The notes: generated by a model from the sequence alone, not told the origin. A stretch of 64,000 nt of DNA from Bacillus sp. RO2 (GCF_012911845.1 NZ_JAAXCU010000031.1:1-64000), one strand, 5' to 3'; shown: positions 54,719 through 61,919, numbered from the stretch's first letter. Made by a program: numbers and translations.

Positions 54719-54934
54719 TTATTTATTTTTTGGCAGTTCCACCTTTACACCATTTTCCTCTTCAAACTGCTTAATTGCTAATTGAATAGTTTCCTCCTCA
54801 TCTGTACCTTTTATATGGGCACCTCGTAGTCCTTTGCTCCAAAGAAACACGTCAATACTCTCGTTTGTTTGAAACACATCAAATCTCACTTCAACTGGCA
54901 AATACGCTGTAATAAATGATCTTTTCAAATTCAT
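54719..54934 (-). CDS. Unrecognised 71-residue moron protein
   Basis: The protein is a small alpha/beta type (TAYLPVEVRFDVFQTNESID then EEETIQLAIKQFEEENGVKV). GGAGAAGGAGAG precedes the ATG, and its own terminator follows. No family recognised. Confidence 0.55.
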   Translation of the reverse strand: MNLKRSFITAYLPVEVRFDVFQTNESIDVFLWSKGLRGAHIKGTDEEETIQLAIKQFEEENGVKVELPKNK

Positions 54935-54961
54935 GTTTTCTCTCCTTCTCCAAGTCCATAT

Positions 54962-55333
54962 TTAATACGATTTGCTTAAAATAGATTTGTAGTATTTCTG
55001 GACATAGAATTGGACCTGGTGAAAATGTTGTATCACATTCTTGTAACTATTAGCATTGATTCGGTTAGTACCAATTTTAGAAAGAATGTAACTACAAATA
55101 CTTAAAGTTGGTATTAGATATTCATTAATATATATATTGGCATCGTTATGCAGAAACAAGTCCAAATGCTTTTTCACATTTCTTTTGATGTCTTGTAGTT
55201 CAGTTTTAACCATCTCTTTCTCTTTAGCACCTTGAGTAAGTCTAAATGATTCCAGTTTTTCAATAATAGATTCAATTTTATCATGTAAGCAACCAAGAAT
55301 ATCTACTGCATCTATATAGTCAACATAGTTCAC
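54962..55333 (-). CDS. Unrecognised 123-residue helical moron protein
   Basis: The protein is probably all helical (LHDKIESIIEKLESFRLTQG, TELQDIKRNVKKHLDLFLHN). The start is GTG with AAGGA 9 bases upstream. No known motif is seen. Confidence 0.5.
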   Translation of the reverse strand: MNYVDYIDAVDILGCLHDKIESIIEKLESFRLTQGAKEKEMVKTELQDIKRNVKKHLDLFLHNDANIYINEYLIPTLSICSYILSKIGTNRINANSYKNVIQHFHQVQFYVQKYYKSILSKSY

Positions 55334-55432
55334 GTCTCATCTTCCTTTTACATATTAATGAGACTATTTTACTACGCAATATAAAATATGTGTGTATATA
55401 TTCTTATAAGAATAATTTCCTTCAATGAATTT

Positions 55433-55720
55433 CTATTTTCTATAAACAGTGATTTTAGAGATGTAGGCAATGTGAGAAAGCCCATAAAAATCTTGCTTTG
55501 TATAACTTCCAAACGATAAATTCTTAATTTGTTTCAAAGAAGCTTTATACTTCTGTTTAGCTTCTTTCATTGACTCTGCTTCAAAAATTTTAACTATCAT
55601 ATCAATTATTAAAAAAACATCATGATTGCTGTATTTTTCTATCAATAGTATATATCTTTTATAGTCTTTCACTGTTAGGCAACTTGGCTTACCCTTACTA
55701 AATAATGTACCTTCATCCAT
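55433..55720 (-). CDS. Unrecognised 95-residue moron protein
   Basis: The protein is basic and helical (YKRYILLIEKYSNHDVFLII, AKQKYKASLKQIKNLSFGS). AGGGAG lies 6 bases before the ATG. Function unknown. Confidence 0.5.
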   Translation of the reverse strand: MDEGTLFSKGKPSCLTVKDYKRYILLIEKYSNHDVFLIIDMIVKIFEAESMKEAKQKYKASLKQIKNLSFGSYTKQDFYGLSHIAYISKITVYRK

Positions 55721-55780
55721 ACTAAACTCCCTTTAATTGTTATAATTAACCATTCTACAAAAGGAAGGTTTTTCCTGCAC

Positions 55781-55807
55781 AAAAAACACCCTCGAAAGGA
55801 TGCTTTT
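55781..55807 (-). terminator. Terminator downstream of the 202-residue gene
   Basis: GCATCC and GGGTG-type arms around TTTCGA with a T run leftward. It nearly repeats the hairpin at 54691. Confidence 0.6.
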
Positions 55808-55825
55808 ATGAATACCTATTTAGTT

Positions 55826-55891
55826 TCCTAACGTTCCCAAGTCCATAACTTTATGACCACCTGTACCTGGATCAAATGTTTCTATAAAAAA
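55826..55891 (-). pseudogene. Possible gene remnant ahead of the terminator
   Basis: One frame reads IETFDPGTGGHKVMDLGTLG then stop. It looks like the C-terminal end of a real protein but has no start codon after the preceding stop. It lies between the 202-residue gene and its terminator. Confidence 0.3.
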
Positions 55892-55919
55892 ATTCCTATT
55901 ACATTATTGAATATTACTA

Positions 55920-56528
55920 CTACAGTTTTGAAATTTTCTCTTTAATCTCTGATATTAATTGCTCCTTAGTATGACTACTTGGATAATCTCTATAAATCAT
56001 ATCATGACTTGACAAATGAATGCTCCATGCCTCTAGTAAACTTAAATAAGTATCTGTTATGTGATTTAAACTACTTCTTGCACCAACATAACCGTTCCCA
56101 GCCATATAAGTTTCAAACCTGGCAGCATAACCTCTAGTTTTTGCTTCTTCAAAAGGTATTAAATGTAGTTTTCCTTCAAAATCAACAATTAAAGAATTGT
56201 TTGTAGAATCATCTCCAGATAATAATACTTCTTTTAGTTCTTCTTCAGAAAAAAAACTATACCTAGGTTTACCTGTTCTATGCGGCCTAATACTTACATG
56301 TGGATCAGTAAGGTTAGATATTATTGGGTTAACCTCTATTCTTTCTTCTTCCACTTCTATATATTCAGTATTACTCTTCCAATATTTAGCGTCATTATAG
56401 CTATCAAAAGTCATATCATCTTCAAGTAATTCTTTTTCTTCAGCCCCAGTAAATTTCTTAAAAGAACCGTCTTTCTTTAGTCTGTGTTCCGTTCTAATCA
56501 TAGTAGATACATCAATAGTAAATTTCAT
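55920..56528 (-). CDS. Unrecognised 202-residue moron protein
   Basis: The start MKFTIDVSTMIRTEHRLKKD has GGGAG 9 bases upstream; a TTG eight codons earlier lacks a site. The protein is soluble and acidic (TGAEEKELLEDDMTFDSYND, ISNLTDPHVSIRPHRTGKPR). No motif recognised. A 47-base sequence shared with the upstream region of the 272-residue gene lies just before it. Confidence 0.5.
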   Translation of the reverse strand: MKFTIDVSTMIRTEHRLKKDGSFKKFTGAEEKELLEDDMTFDSYNDAKYWKSNTEYIEVEEERIEVNPIISNLTDPHVSIRPHRTGKPRYSFFSEEELKEVLLSGDDSTNNSLIVDFEGKLHLIPFEEAKTRGYAARFETYMAGNGYVGARSSLNHITDTYLSLLEAWSIHLSSHDMIYRDYPSSHTKEQLISEIKEKISKL

Positions 56529-56550
56529 AAACTTCCACTCCCTTCCACTC

Positions 56551-56597
56551 AATTATGAGCAAAAGGAACTACAAGGACAACTCCTATCGTTCGTCAA
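56551..56597. repeat. 47-bp direct repeat, copy 1
   Basis: The sequence starting AATTATGAGCAAAAGGAACT is identical over 47 bases to 57942-57988. Each copy lies just 5' of a leftward gene (202-residue and 272-residue), so it may be a shared promoter/leader or a recombination trace. Confidence 0.85.
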
Positions 56598-56608
56598 ATT
56601 ATGACAAC

Positions 56609-56932
56609 CTAGTCTTCTTTTTCTAAGATATGTCTACAATAGGCACAATAATCATGATCTAGTGCTGTGAACATTTCAGACCAAGGAATTTCAAATGCGC
56701 ACCTTTCACATTGCTATACATAATTCCCTTTTGTTAATCCGTGTTCAATAAACGTTTTAATTTGATTTTGGCTTAAAGTATCTACTCCCCTATCGACAAT
56801 TTGTTTAGCTATCCCAATAACAGCAGGACCTTCTAACAAACCATATTTCAATAATTCATCTACGTAAATTTGAAAACTGCTATCGTGTTCTTCTCTTGGA
56901 TACATCCTAACCTCTAATACTTTTTCATCCAT
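56609..56932 (-). pseudogene. 106-residue zinc-ribbon gene interrupted by an in-frame TAG
   Basis: From ATG 56932 (GGGGGAG upstream) the frame codes 72 residues (MDEKVLEVRMYPREEHDSSF start) to TAG at 56714-56716. The same frame then goes on directly with QCERCAFEIPWSEMFTALDH and CAYCRH, a two-pair zinc ribbon, to a stop at 56609. The C-terminal part has no start of its own. It is either a nonsense-mutated gene or one with stop readthrough. Confidence 0.6.
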
Positions 56933-56992
56933 AAAATCTCCCCCTTAAAGATAAAATTCTTCAAAAAGAGACATTTTTCCTTCTTGTCACTC

Positions 56993-57103
56993 AAAAAGAC
57001 ACCACTCAAACTGAGTGATGCCCTCTTTATATATTTCATTAATACCATAATAACACCTTTAAAGTGAAATGCTCTGCCAAGTTTCTGCCAAAAATCTGTC
57101 ATT
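56993..57103. repeat. Duplicated 3' region, copy 1 (with terminator)
   Basis: About 110 bases 3' of the 272-residue gene match 57999-58105 at roughly 80-85% by eye. It includes a terminator hairpin (GCATCACTCA/TGAGTGGTG) at 56994-57024 with a T run leftward and a paired TTGGCAGA motif. Confidence 0.8.
56994..57024 (-). terminator. Terminator of the 272-residue gene
   Basis: GGCATCACTCA and TGAGTGgTGTC pair around GTT (minus strand), followed by TTTTTGA. Confidence 0.75.
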
Positions 57104-57921
57104 CAAAAAGGTAAAGTTGAATATCCATTTTTGAATTGATGAATGTATCCTTTATCTAACATATATTTAAACATCTTTTCTACTTCATATTTCAAAATAT
57201 CTGGTTCGATATAATCTATCATTGTGAGTGTATCCTTAATGGCAATTTCAATATCTTCCTTAGGTATGTTGCCATACCCATGTTTGGATTCAATTTCTTT
57301 TACAACGTATGATGCTATATCTTCACGTGATTCTTTCTTGTAATTTCTTTCATTTTTTATTTTCTTATTCGCTTCTCTTAATGACTGTTCAACAATTTTA
57401 TCAAATTTGTCTTTATCAATAACACCTGATTGATCATACGCATCATGTATTTTATTTTGCAATTCATTAATTGACTCTTCATAATGTTTTTTTAGTTCCT
57501 CCTTTAATGTTATCAACTCTTTTATATGCTCCTCAGATTTCTCAAAGGTTTTTGATAAAATTAATTGAGTATTTCTTACCGAGCTATCCATTTCGTGACT
57601 AACTTCTTCTAGTTTTTTTATATTTTCCTTTTGCCCATAAGAATCAGTTAGTGTTATAACAATTGCTAAAATAGCTAAAACAATTGAAACTGATGTGGCA
57701 GCAAAATTTAAATTTTCTCCTGCCCTACTCGAATCTGATAGAGTCATTGATATTACGGCTATACAAATTATAACTAATATAATGCATAGATAAATAAAAT
57801 CTCTTAAAGGTATATACCTAGAAGATAAAGTTTGAGGAGAGTATTTTTTTCTCATAGTATTATCTATAGTTTTCTCATTTTTGTAATTTCCATCTTTAAG
57901 TATTCTGTCTCTAGTATTCAT
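57103..57921 (-). CDS. Two-helix membrane protein with coiled coil (272 residues)
   Basis: The protein has two membrane helices (about residues 38-58, IYLCIILVIICIAVISMTL, and 74-94, FAATSVSIVLAILAIVITL), a long coiled coil (ENIKKLEEVSHEMDSSVRNT onward to about 170) and a helical C-terminus. Its topology and the ATSVSIVLAILAI segment match the 334-residue neighbour. No function recognised; superinfection exclusion or anti-phage defence are possible guesses only. Confidence 0.6.
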   Translation of the reverse strand: MNTRDRILKDGNYKNEKTIDNTMRKKYSPQTLSSRYIPLRDFIYLCIILVIICIAVISMTLSDSSRAGENLNFAATSVSIVLAILAIVITLTDSYGQKENIKKLEEVSHEMDSSVRNTQLILSKTFEKSEEHIKELITLKEELKKHYEESINELQNKIHDAYDQSGVIDKDKFDKIVEQSLREANKKIKNERNYKKESREDIASYVVKEIESKHGYGNIPKEDIEIAIKDTLTMIDYIEPDILKYEVEKMFKYMLDKGYIHQFKNGYSTLPF

Positions 57922-57941
57922 ATTTCCACCCCTTCACCCAT

Positions 57942-57988
57942 AATTATGAGCAAAAGGAACTACAAGGACAACTCCTATCGTTCGTCAA
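57942..57988. repeat. 47-bp direct repeat, copy 2
   Basis: Identical to 56551-56597. This copy lies between the terminator of the 334-residue gene and the start of the 272-residue gene. Confidence 0.85.
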
Positions 57989-57998
57989 TATTAGACAT

Positions 57999-58105
57999 AA
58001 AAAGACACCGCTCAACCTGAGTGATGCCCTCTTGATATATTTCGTTAGTATCATAATAACACCTTGTAAAATGTTCTGCCGTGATTCTGCCAAAAGTCTT
58101 CCATT
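57999..58105. repeat. Duplicated 3' region, copy 2 (with terminator)
   Basis: This is the counterpart of 56993-57103, 3' of the 334-residue gene. The terminator hairpin here is at 58001-58031 and reads GCATCACTCA/TGAGCGGTG on the minus strand. Confidence 0.8.
58001..58031 (-). terminator. Terminator of the 334-residue gene
   Basis: GGCATCACTCA and TGAGCGGTGTC pair around GGT on the minus strand, followed by TTTTTATG. Confidence 0.7.
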
Positions 58106-58108
58106 TTT

Positions 58109-59113
58109 TTATTTACATTCATCAATCAATTCAACAATAATTTGTTCATAATTAACAAATTGATCATCAAGATCTTGTTGCGAGTACTTACTAGCTAAAT
58201 AATGATAAATATCTGGATTTATTATTATTTTTTCTTTTTCAATATTGGTTTTATGCACTGCAATTACATGTAAAATACTCATTTCAACCTGTAAATTTAC
58301 TCCATAAGTTAAACCTTTAGTAAAATTTGTTTGATTTTTCTCATCAGTGAACTCATATTCTGATACTTTCGTAGTATATGTAGTTAATGCATCTTTAGTT
58401 ATTTCTATACCACTTTCATGAAGTCTATAAATTGCATATAACATTAATTTCAATCGAAAAGGTGCGTACATATACCAAGAATCAAATGATTCCTTAGTGA
58501 ACGTAAATTGACTATTATTCTTATCCTCTTCTTTATTAATGTTTATATTACTTTTAATAAGTGATTTAATATAATTTTGATGTTCGAATTGATCACTTTT
58601 CAGACCAGATAACTCATTACTAATGGCATTAATTTTTGATTGAAGATTTTCATTATGTATTCTCATATTCTCTGCTAAATTATTTATAACATCACTTGAT
58701 TGCTTTAGTTCACTTACATCTAGATCAATTGTTGCAGCTGTTATTTTATCTGCTGCCTTTTCTATCTTGTTAGCTGAAACTTCGTTTGAAAACGATTGGT
58801 AGAATGTAAAGATAATAGCAATTACTGCAAGAATTATTGAAACTATAGTACCAGCAAAACTCCAGTGATTGATTGCCTCTTTATCGCCACTATACTCATA
58901 TGTAAACACACTTATTGAGCCTAAACATAAGATTAATATCCAATAAGCTAAATCTTTCTTTTCAATCAAATTTTCTAAGTTAGTTTTTTCTTTTTCTTTG
59001 ACAAATTTAATCTTTGGCAATACTTTTACTGTTAGTACAAGAGTATAAATAATAAAAATTATTAATAGAATTTCGGGGATACTAAAAGTATAATCATTTA
59101 AATTGAATTCCAT
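58109..59113 (-). CDS. Three-helix membrane protein with coiled coil (334 residues), related to the 272-residue protein
   Basis: The start MEFNLNDYTFSIPEILLIIF has GAGGTGA upstream. Hydrophobic helices lie at about 12-32, 52-72 and 86-106 (FAGTIVSIILAVIAIIFTFY), then a coiled coil (KIEKAADKITAATIDLDVSE) to about 180, then a soluble C-terminal domain (FDSWYMYAPFRLKLMLYAIY). The last helix and coiled-coil arrangement repeat those of its neighbour. Function unknown. Confidence 0.6.
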   Translation of the reverse strand: MEFNLNDYTFSIPEILLIIFIIYTLVLTVKVLPKIKFVKEKEKTNLENLIEKKDLAYWILILCLGSISVFTYEYSGDKEAINHWSFAGTIVSIILAVIAIIFTFYQSFSNEVSANKIEKAADKITAATIDLDVSELKQSSDVINNLAENMRIHNENLQSKINAISNELSGLKSDQFEHQNYIKSLIKSNININKEEDKNNSQFTFTKESFDSWYMYAPFRLKLMLYAIYRLHESGIEITKDALTTYTTKVSEYEFTDEKNQTNFTKGLTYGVNLQVEMSILHVIAVHKTNIEKEKIIINPDIYHYLASKYSQQDLDDQFVNYEQIIVELIDECK

Positions 59114-59179
59114 AATTTCACCTCTATTACAAATTATAGTATAAATAACTTGATTTAAATACAAAAAGTTAAGCTATAT

Positions 59180-59204
59180 AAAAAAACACCCTTTATGGGT
59201 GTCC
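59180..59204 (-). terminator. Terminator after the ArpU remnant
   Basis: GGACACCC and GGGTGTTTTTTT (minus strand) form the hairpin and T tail. It overlaps the stop of the ArpU fragment. Confidence 0.75.
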
Positions 59205-59367
59205 TTTGTACAATTCAATCCTTAAAATAAACGCCAACTTATAAAAAATTCTCCCTTTGAACCTATAATACCTTCTTTCGCTCATTCCTAATTCATTATA
59301 AATCTCATAGTCAAATACCTCATCTTCTTCCAGGTACCTTCTAATAATCTGCTCTTCTAAAAAGCTC
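59193..59367 (-). pseudogene. C-terminal fragment of a second ArpU gene
   Basis: The frame reads EEQIIRRYLEEDEVFDYEIY then NELGMSERRYYRFKGRIFYK, matching the last ~54 residues of the intact ArpU at 60520 with few changes. A stop codon closes the frame directly upstream and there is no start codon. It looks like a remnant of recombination that left the accessory block between two copies of the arpU 3' end. The rest of the 465-base gap to the next gene (59368-59498) shows nothing recognisable. Confidence 0.8.
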
Positions 59368-59498
59368 TATTTATTTAAGACATTTTTCTCTATCTATTTG
59401 AATATTTTTATCTATTTACATTTTCAGTGGAAGAATAAAACTAACAGTAGAATAATAATTTCTAAAATAATTTTGTTAGGAATGTATTCATTGCATAT

Positions 59499-59532
59499 AA
59501 AAAGACATCTCTAATTTTAGAGACGTCTTTTT
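59499..59532 (-). terminator. Terminator after the NTF2-like membrane protein gene
   Basis: AAAAGACaTCTCTA and AGAGAcGTCTTTTT pair around ATTTT with T runs on both sides. Confidence 0.85.
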
Positions 59533-59578
59533 ATATTGGTAGAAACTAATAAACACCTTTTGGAGCATTTTTTCAAGA

Positions 59579-60007
59579 TTAGTTATCAATATTCTCATCA
59601 ATATCATCAAAGCTAATTAGCCACTGATTTTCTTTTTTTATGACATTTATATAATTCATATCACCACTACTATTTTCTAACCTAAGGTATGTAGGTACTA
59701 CACATTCTGAAGCGTTTTCGTTACACAGTGCCTCATTTACATCATAAATTAAGACTTTAAAATCTTTCGCATCATTTTGAAAGGATTTGAGTAAATCAGG
59801 AGTCATACTATCATTGTCGACAATGGTTAAAACTTCACTAAAGTCACCCGTTTTACTAAGTGTTGTTAAGTATTCTTCAACTACTCCTTCAGGGGTTAGA
59901 GCTCTATTATTACTAACTAGAATATTATTTACAACCCCATAGATAACCAAAATACAAATGAAAATAATTAAAGTAATGACTGAGTATATAGTAGATTTTT
60001 TCTTCAT
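59579..60007 (-). CDS. Membrane-anchored extracytoplasmic protein, DUF4878/NTF2-like
   Basis: The 142-residue protein has an N-terminal membrane helix (residues 7-27, YSVITLIIFICILVIYGVV), then a domain starting ALTPEGVVEEYLTTLSKTGD, with a Cys pair (ALCNENASECVVP) and a final strand NVIKKENQWLISFDDID. This resembles DUF4878/NTF2-like extracytoplasmic domains. GAGAGGT precedes the ATG. It is a likely lysogen-expressed surface protein. Confidence 0.55.
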   Translation of the reverse strand: MKKKSTIYSVITLIIFICILVIYGVVNNILVSNNRALTPEGVVEEYLTTLSKTGDFSEVLTIVDNDSMTPDLLKSFQNDAKDFKVLIYDVNEALCNENASECVVPTYLRLENSSGDMNYINVIKKENQWLISFDDIDENIDN

Positions 60008-60044
60008 TGTAAAACCTCTCTTTTGAAAAATTGGAAAATAAATC

Positions 60045-60072
60045 TTGTTTTCTTTCAATATTATACTATAAT
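60045..60072 (+). promoter_or_regulatory. Sigma-A-type promoter for the secreted moron protein
   Basis: TTGTTT (60045-60050) is followed after 16 bases by a consensus TATAAT (60067-60072). The TTG start lies 40 bases downstream of the -10. Confidence 0.7.
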
Positions 60073-60111
60073 TTACAATATATCACAAAAACTATTAGGA
60101 AGGTGAAAAAA

Positions 60112-60495
60112 TTGAAAAAATACTTTTTTATTTTTTTCGGATTAGTATTAGTTTCGTTATTTAGTTTTAGTTCGAAGATTTCCGCAGAGGAGGTTACTCC
60201 ATTAATGGGTGGTGGTAACACGCTACTTATTAATCAATCCTTTCCTGCAGGAGGATATACTAGTGGTTTTAAACCTGCCGGATCAACTATACAAGTCTAC
60301 ATTAGAAACGATTCAGGTTTAACGACTCATGTAACTTTAGAAAGATACTCTCTTGGATTTTATAATGACGTTAGTACTTACTCATTTAATCCTGGATCCT
60401 CTACAAAATATATGCAAATTAAAAAAAGTGGGACTCATAGATTAAGATTTACCCGTGGTCCTGGTTTGGTGCAAGTTTCAGATTTTACTAGCTAA
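60112..60495 (+). CDS. Secreted small protein on the strand opposite to its neighbours (moron)
   Basis: The 127-residue protein starts at TTG with AGGAAGGTG 6 bases upstream. A signal peptide (KKYFFIFFGLVLVSLFSFSS, cleavage probably after ISA) precedes a beta-rich mature part (GSTIQVYIRNDSGLTTHVTL, SGTHRLRFTRGPGLVQVSDF). It has its own promoter and terminator and faces the late genes, as typical of a moron expressed in the lysogen. Function unknown. Confidence 0.65.
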   Translation: MKKYFFIFFGLVLVSLFSFSSKISAEEVTPLMGGGNTLLINQSFPAGGYTSGFKPAGSTIQVYIRNDSGLTTHVTLERYSLGFYNDVSTYSFNPGSSTKYMQIKKSGTHRLRFTRGPGLVQVSDFTS

Positions 60496-60501
60496 TATTC
60501 T

Positions 60502-60531
60502 AAAAAGCCATAAAGGGATTTATGGCTTTTT
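60502..60531. terminator. Bidirectional terminator between the secreted protein and ArpU genes
   Basis: AAAAAGCCATAAA and TTTATGGCTTTTT are a perfect 13-bp inverted repeat around GGGA. It serves both converging genes. Confidence 0.9.
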
Positions 60532-60960
60532 ATATTTTTCTATTTTTAGTATAAATGCTAATTTATAAAAAATCCTGCCTTTAAATCGATAGAACTGTCT
60601 TTCACTCATTCCTTTTTCGTTATAAATCTCATAATCATACACTTCATCTTCTTCAAGATACCGTTTTATTATCAATTCTCTTTCTCTAATACTCAAACGA
60701 TTCACTGCTTTTCTAATACGCTCTATATACTCAATACGCTCCCTTTCCCCATCTACTAGAACAATCACAGCATCTTCTGTAGAGGAATGAAACTCATTGG
60801 TGTGTGAAGGTGGTATTATTGAGTATGACGCTGTTATTCTAGGCAGTTTCTCTTCTGGAATAGTAAGGAGATAAAAACGATACTTCTCAAGAGCACTTTC
60901 AACAGCTTTTCTTGTCTTTTCTCTATCTATTTCGGGCAAATTAAACTGTAATTGAGACAC
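60520..60960 (-). CDS. ArpU-family phage late-gene regulator
   Basis: The 146-residue protein belongs to the ArpU/sigma-like phage regulators. It has a region-4-like helix-turn-helix (SIRERELIIKRYLEEDEVYD, IYNEKGMSERQFYRFKGRIF). GTG with AGGGGG 7 bases upstream is used as the start; an in-frame TTG one codon earlier is an alternative. Such proteins control late transcription, in line with its place before the moron and packaging genes. Confidence 0.8.
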   Translation of the reverse strand: MSQLQFNLPEIDREKTRKAVESALEKYRFYLLTIPEEKLPRITASYSIIPPSHTNEFHSSTEDAVIVLVDGERERIEYIERIRKAVNRLSIRERELIIKRYLEEDEVYDYEIYNEKGMSERQFYRFKGRIFYKLAFILKIEKYKKP

Positions 60961-60993
60961 CAAGATTCCCCCTATGATATAATTTATTTAGGC

Positions 60994-61019
60994 GATCAGG
61001 AGGAATCCTGGTCTTTTTT
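60994..61019 (+). terminator. Hairpin with T run upstream of arpU
   Basis: GATCAGGA and TCCTGgTC pair around GGAA, followed by TTTTTT on the plus strand. It is oriented as a rightward terminator, but no rightward gene is seen just before it. On the minus strand it lies in the arpU leader. Confidence 0.45.
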
Positions 61020-61038
61020 CTGTCGTTTTTTCTATTCT

Positions 61039-61048
61039 TTTGTCGAAA
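61039..61048 (+). promoter_or_regulatory. Spo0A-box-like sequence upstream of the Spo0E-like gene
   Basis: TTTGTCGAAA contains the 0A-box core TGTCGAA used by Spo0A in Bacillus. It lies 73 bases before the Spo0E-like start, a position that could overlap its promoter. Single boxes occur by chance, so binding is a hypothesis. Confidence 0.4.
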
Positions 61049-61120
61049 CTATTTCTTTTTACATTTATTTATTACATGATGTTTATATAGTGCTTTTATC
61101 CCAGTCCCTTGGAGGCTCTT

Positions 61121-61297
61121 ATGGTCACAATGTCAAAGCAAGAATTACTTATTGAAATCGAATATCGCAGAAGAGAATTAATTGAGCTTGGTTTAATTAT
61201 TGGATTAACAAGTCAACGTATTATTCAGTTAAGTCAGGAACTTGATCAATTGATCTTTGAATTCCAGGAATTAATTAAAAGAAATAATTCTGAATGA
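61121..61297 (+). CDS. Spo0E-like aspartyl-phosphate phosphatase
   Basis: The 58-residue protein has the Spo0E-family helix pair (LLIEIEYRRRELIELGLIIG and QLSQELDQLIFEFQ). The SQELDQLI signature carries the catalytic aspartate. GGAGG lies 5 bases before the ATG; an in-frame TTG four codons earlier overlaps that site. Spo0E-type proteins dephosphorylate Spo0A~P and delay sporulation. A phage-borne copy could keep the host out of sporulation. It is on the opposite strand to the surrounding phage genes. Confidence 0.8.
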   Translation: MVTMSKQELLIEIEYRRRELIELGLIIGLTSQRIIQLSQELDQLIFEFQELIKRNNSE

Positions 61298-61303
61298 TTC
61301 TTA

Positions 61304-61465
61304 TTATCTTGGCTCCATTTCATCCAGCATTTGAAGAATATATTCTATGTCCTTCATCCACCTTTCTGGTGAGTGTAATTGTTGCCAATCCTCTCTTACA
61401 TTCAGTCCTAAGCTTACCAATTTTGATTTTAAATGTACTATTTGTCCTTTAAGTGCTAAGTCCAT
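61304..61465 (-). CDS. 53-residue small phage protein
   Basis: The frame starts MDLALKGQIVHLKSKLVSLG, with GAGGTGA 6 bases upstream of the ATG, and ends QMLDEMEPR. It is helical and charged. It converges on the Spo0E-like gene, 6 bases apart. No family recognised. Confidence 0.55.
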   Translation of the reverse strand: MDLALKGQIVHLKSKLVSLGLNVREDWQQLHSPERWMKDIEYILQMLDEMEPR

Positions 61466-61757
61466 TTATTTATCACCTCAAGAGCAGTATGCCTACAAAC
61501 AAGAAAGATTATTTTTCTAACTGCGAATGCCATAAGTATGAATGTCAGTATAAGCATCTGCACTTTACCTTAGTTTCATCTGTTCCGGTTTAGGTGGTAC
61601 TATTCTTCCTGTATGCCTCTAATTCCTCTGAAGACATCTTCTAATCTGTTACGTTGAATTTTTTCTTTTTATTATTTTTGTCGAAACTCTATTATTTATT
61701 GCAAGTATGTTACACAATAGACATATCTTAAATACTCCTTTTAAAGGATGGTGAAAT
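61466..61757. other. Short gap with a second Spo0A-like box and small frames
   Basis: A 33-codon hydrophobic minus-strand frame (MLILTFILMAFAVRKIIFLV start) ends inside the start of the 53-residue gene with a weak AAGGTAAAG upstream, and could be a small membrane peptide. Further upstream a 15-codon frame and the reading IVPPKPEQMKLR look like pieces of a frameshifted small gene. Otherwise I see no gene. Confidence 0.3.
61677..61686 (+). promoter_or_regulatory. Second Spo0A-box-like sequence
   Basis: TTTGTCGAAA is repeated, with its flanks TTTTTGTCGAAACT nearly the same as at 61039. It lies 72 bases before the 53-codon rightward gene at 61758, the same distance as for the Spo0E-like gene. 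Confidence 0.4.
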
Positions 61758-61919
61758 ATGCGTCTTATTTATCATGAATTAAAAAAATTAACATGCGACT
61801 TTTACAAGTGTGATAGTCCTGTAATCAAGGAAATGATATTAAGCGATATCCTGCTTTTAAACAAAGCATTAATTCTTAGTAAATTACCCTCCTATAACTT
61901 TATTGATTTGACATTTTGA
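61758..61919 (+). CDS. 53-residue small protein sharing the Spo0A-box layout
   Basis: The frame starts MRLIYHELKKLTCDFYKCDS and has a helical second half (MILSDILLLNKALILSK). AAGGATGGTGA precedes the ATG. Its size and two-helix pattern are Spo0E-like, but the SQELD signature is not clearly present, so I do not assign the family. The same box at the same distance upstream links it to the Spo0E-like gene. Confidence 0.45.
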   Translation: MRLIYHELKKLTCDFYKCDSPVIKEMILSDILLLNKALILSKLPSYNFIDLTF

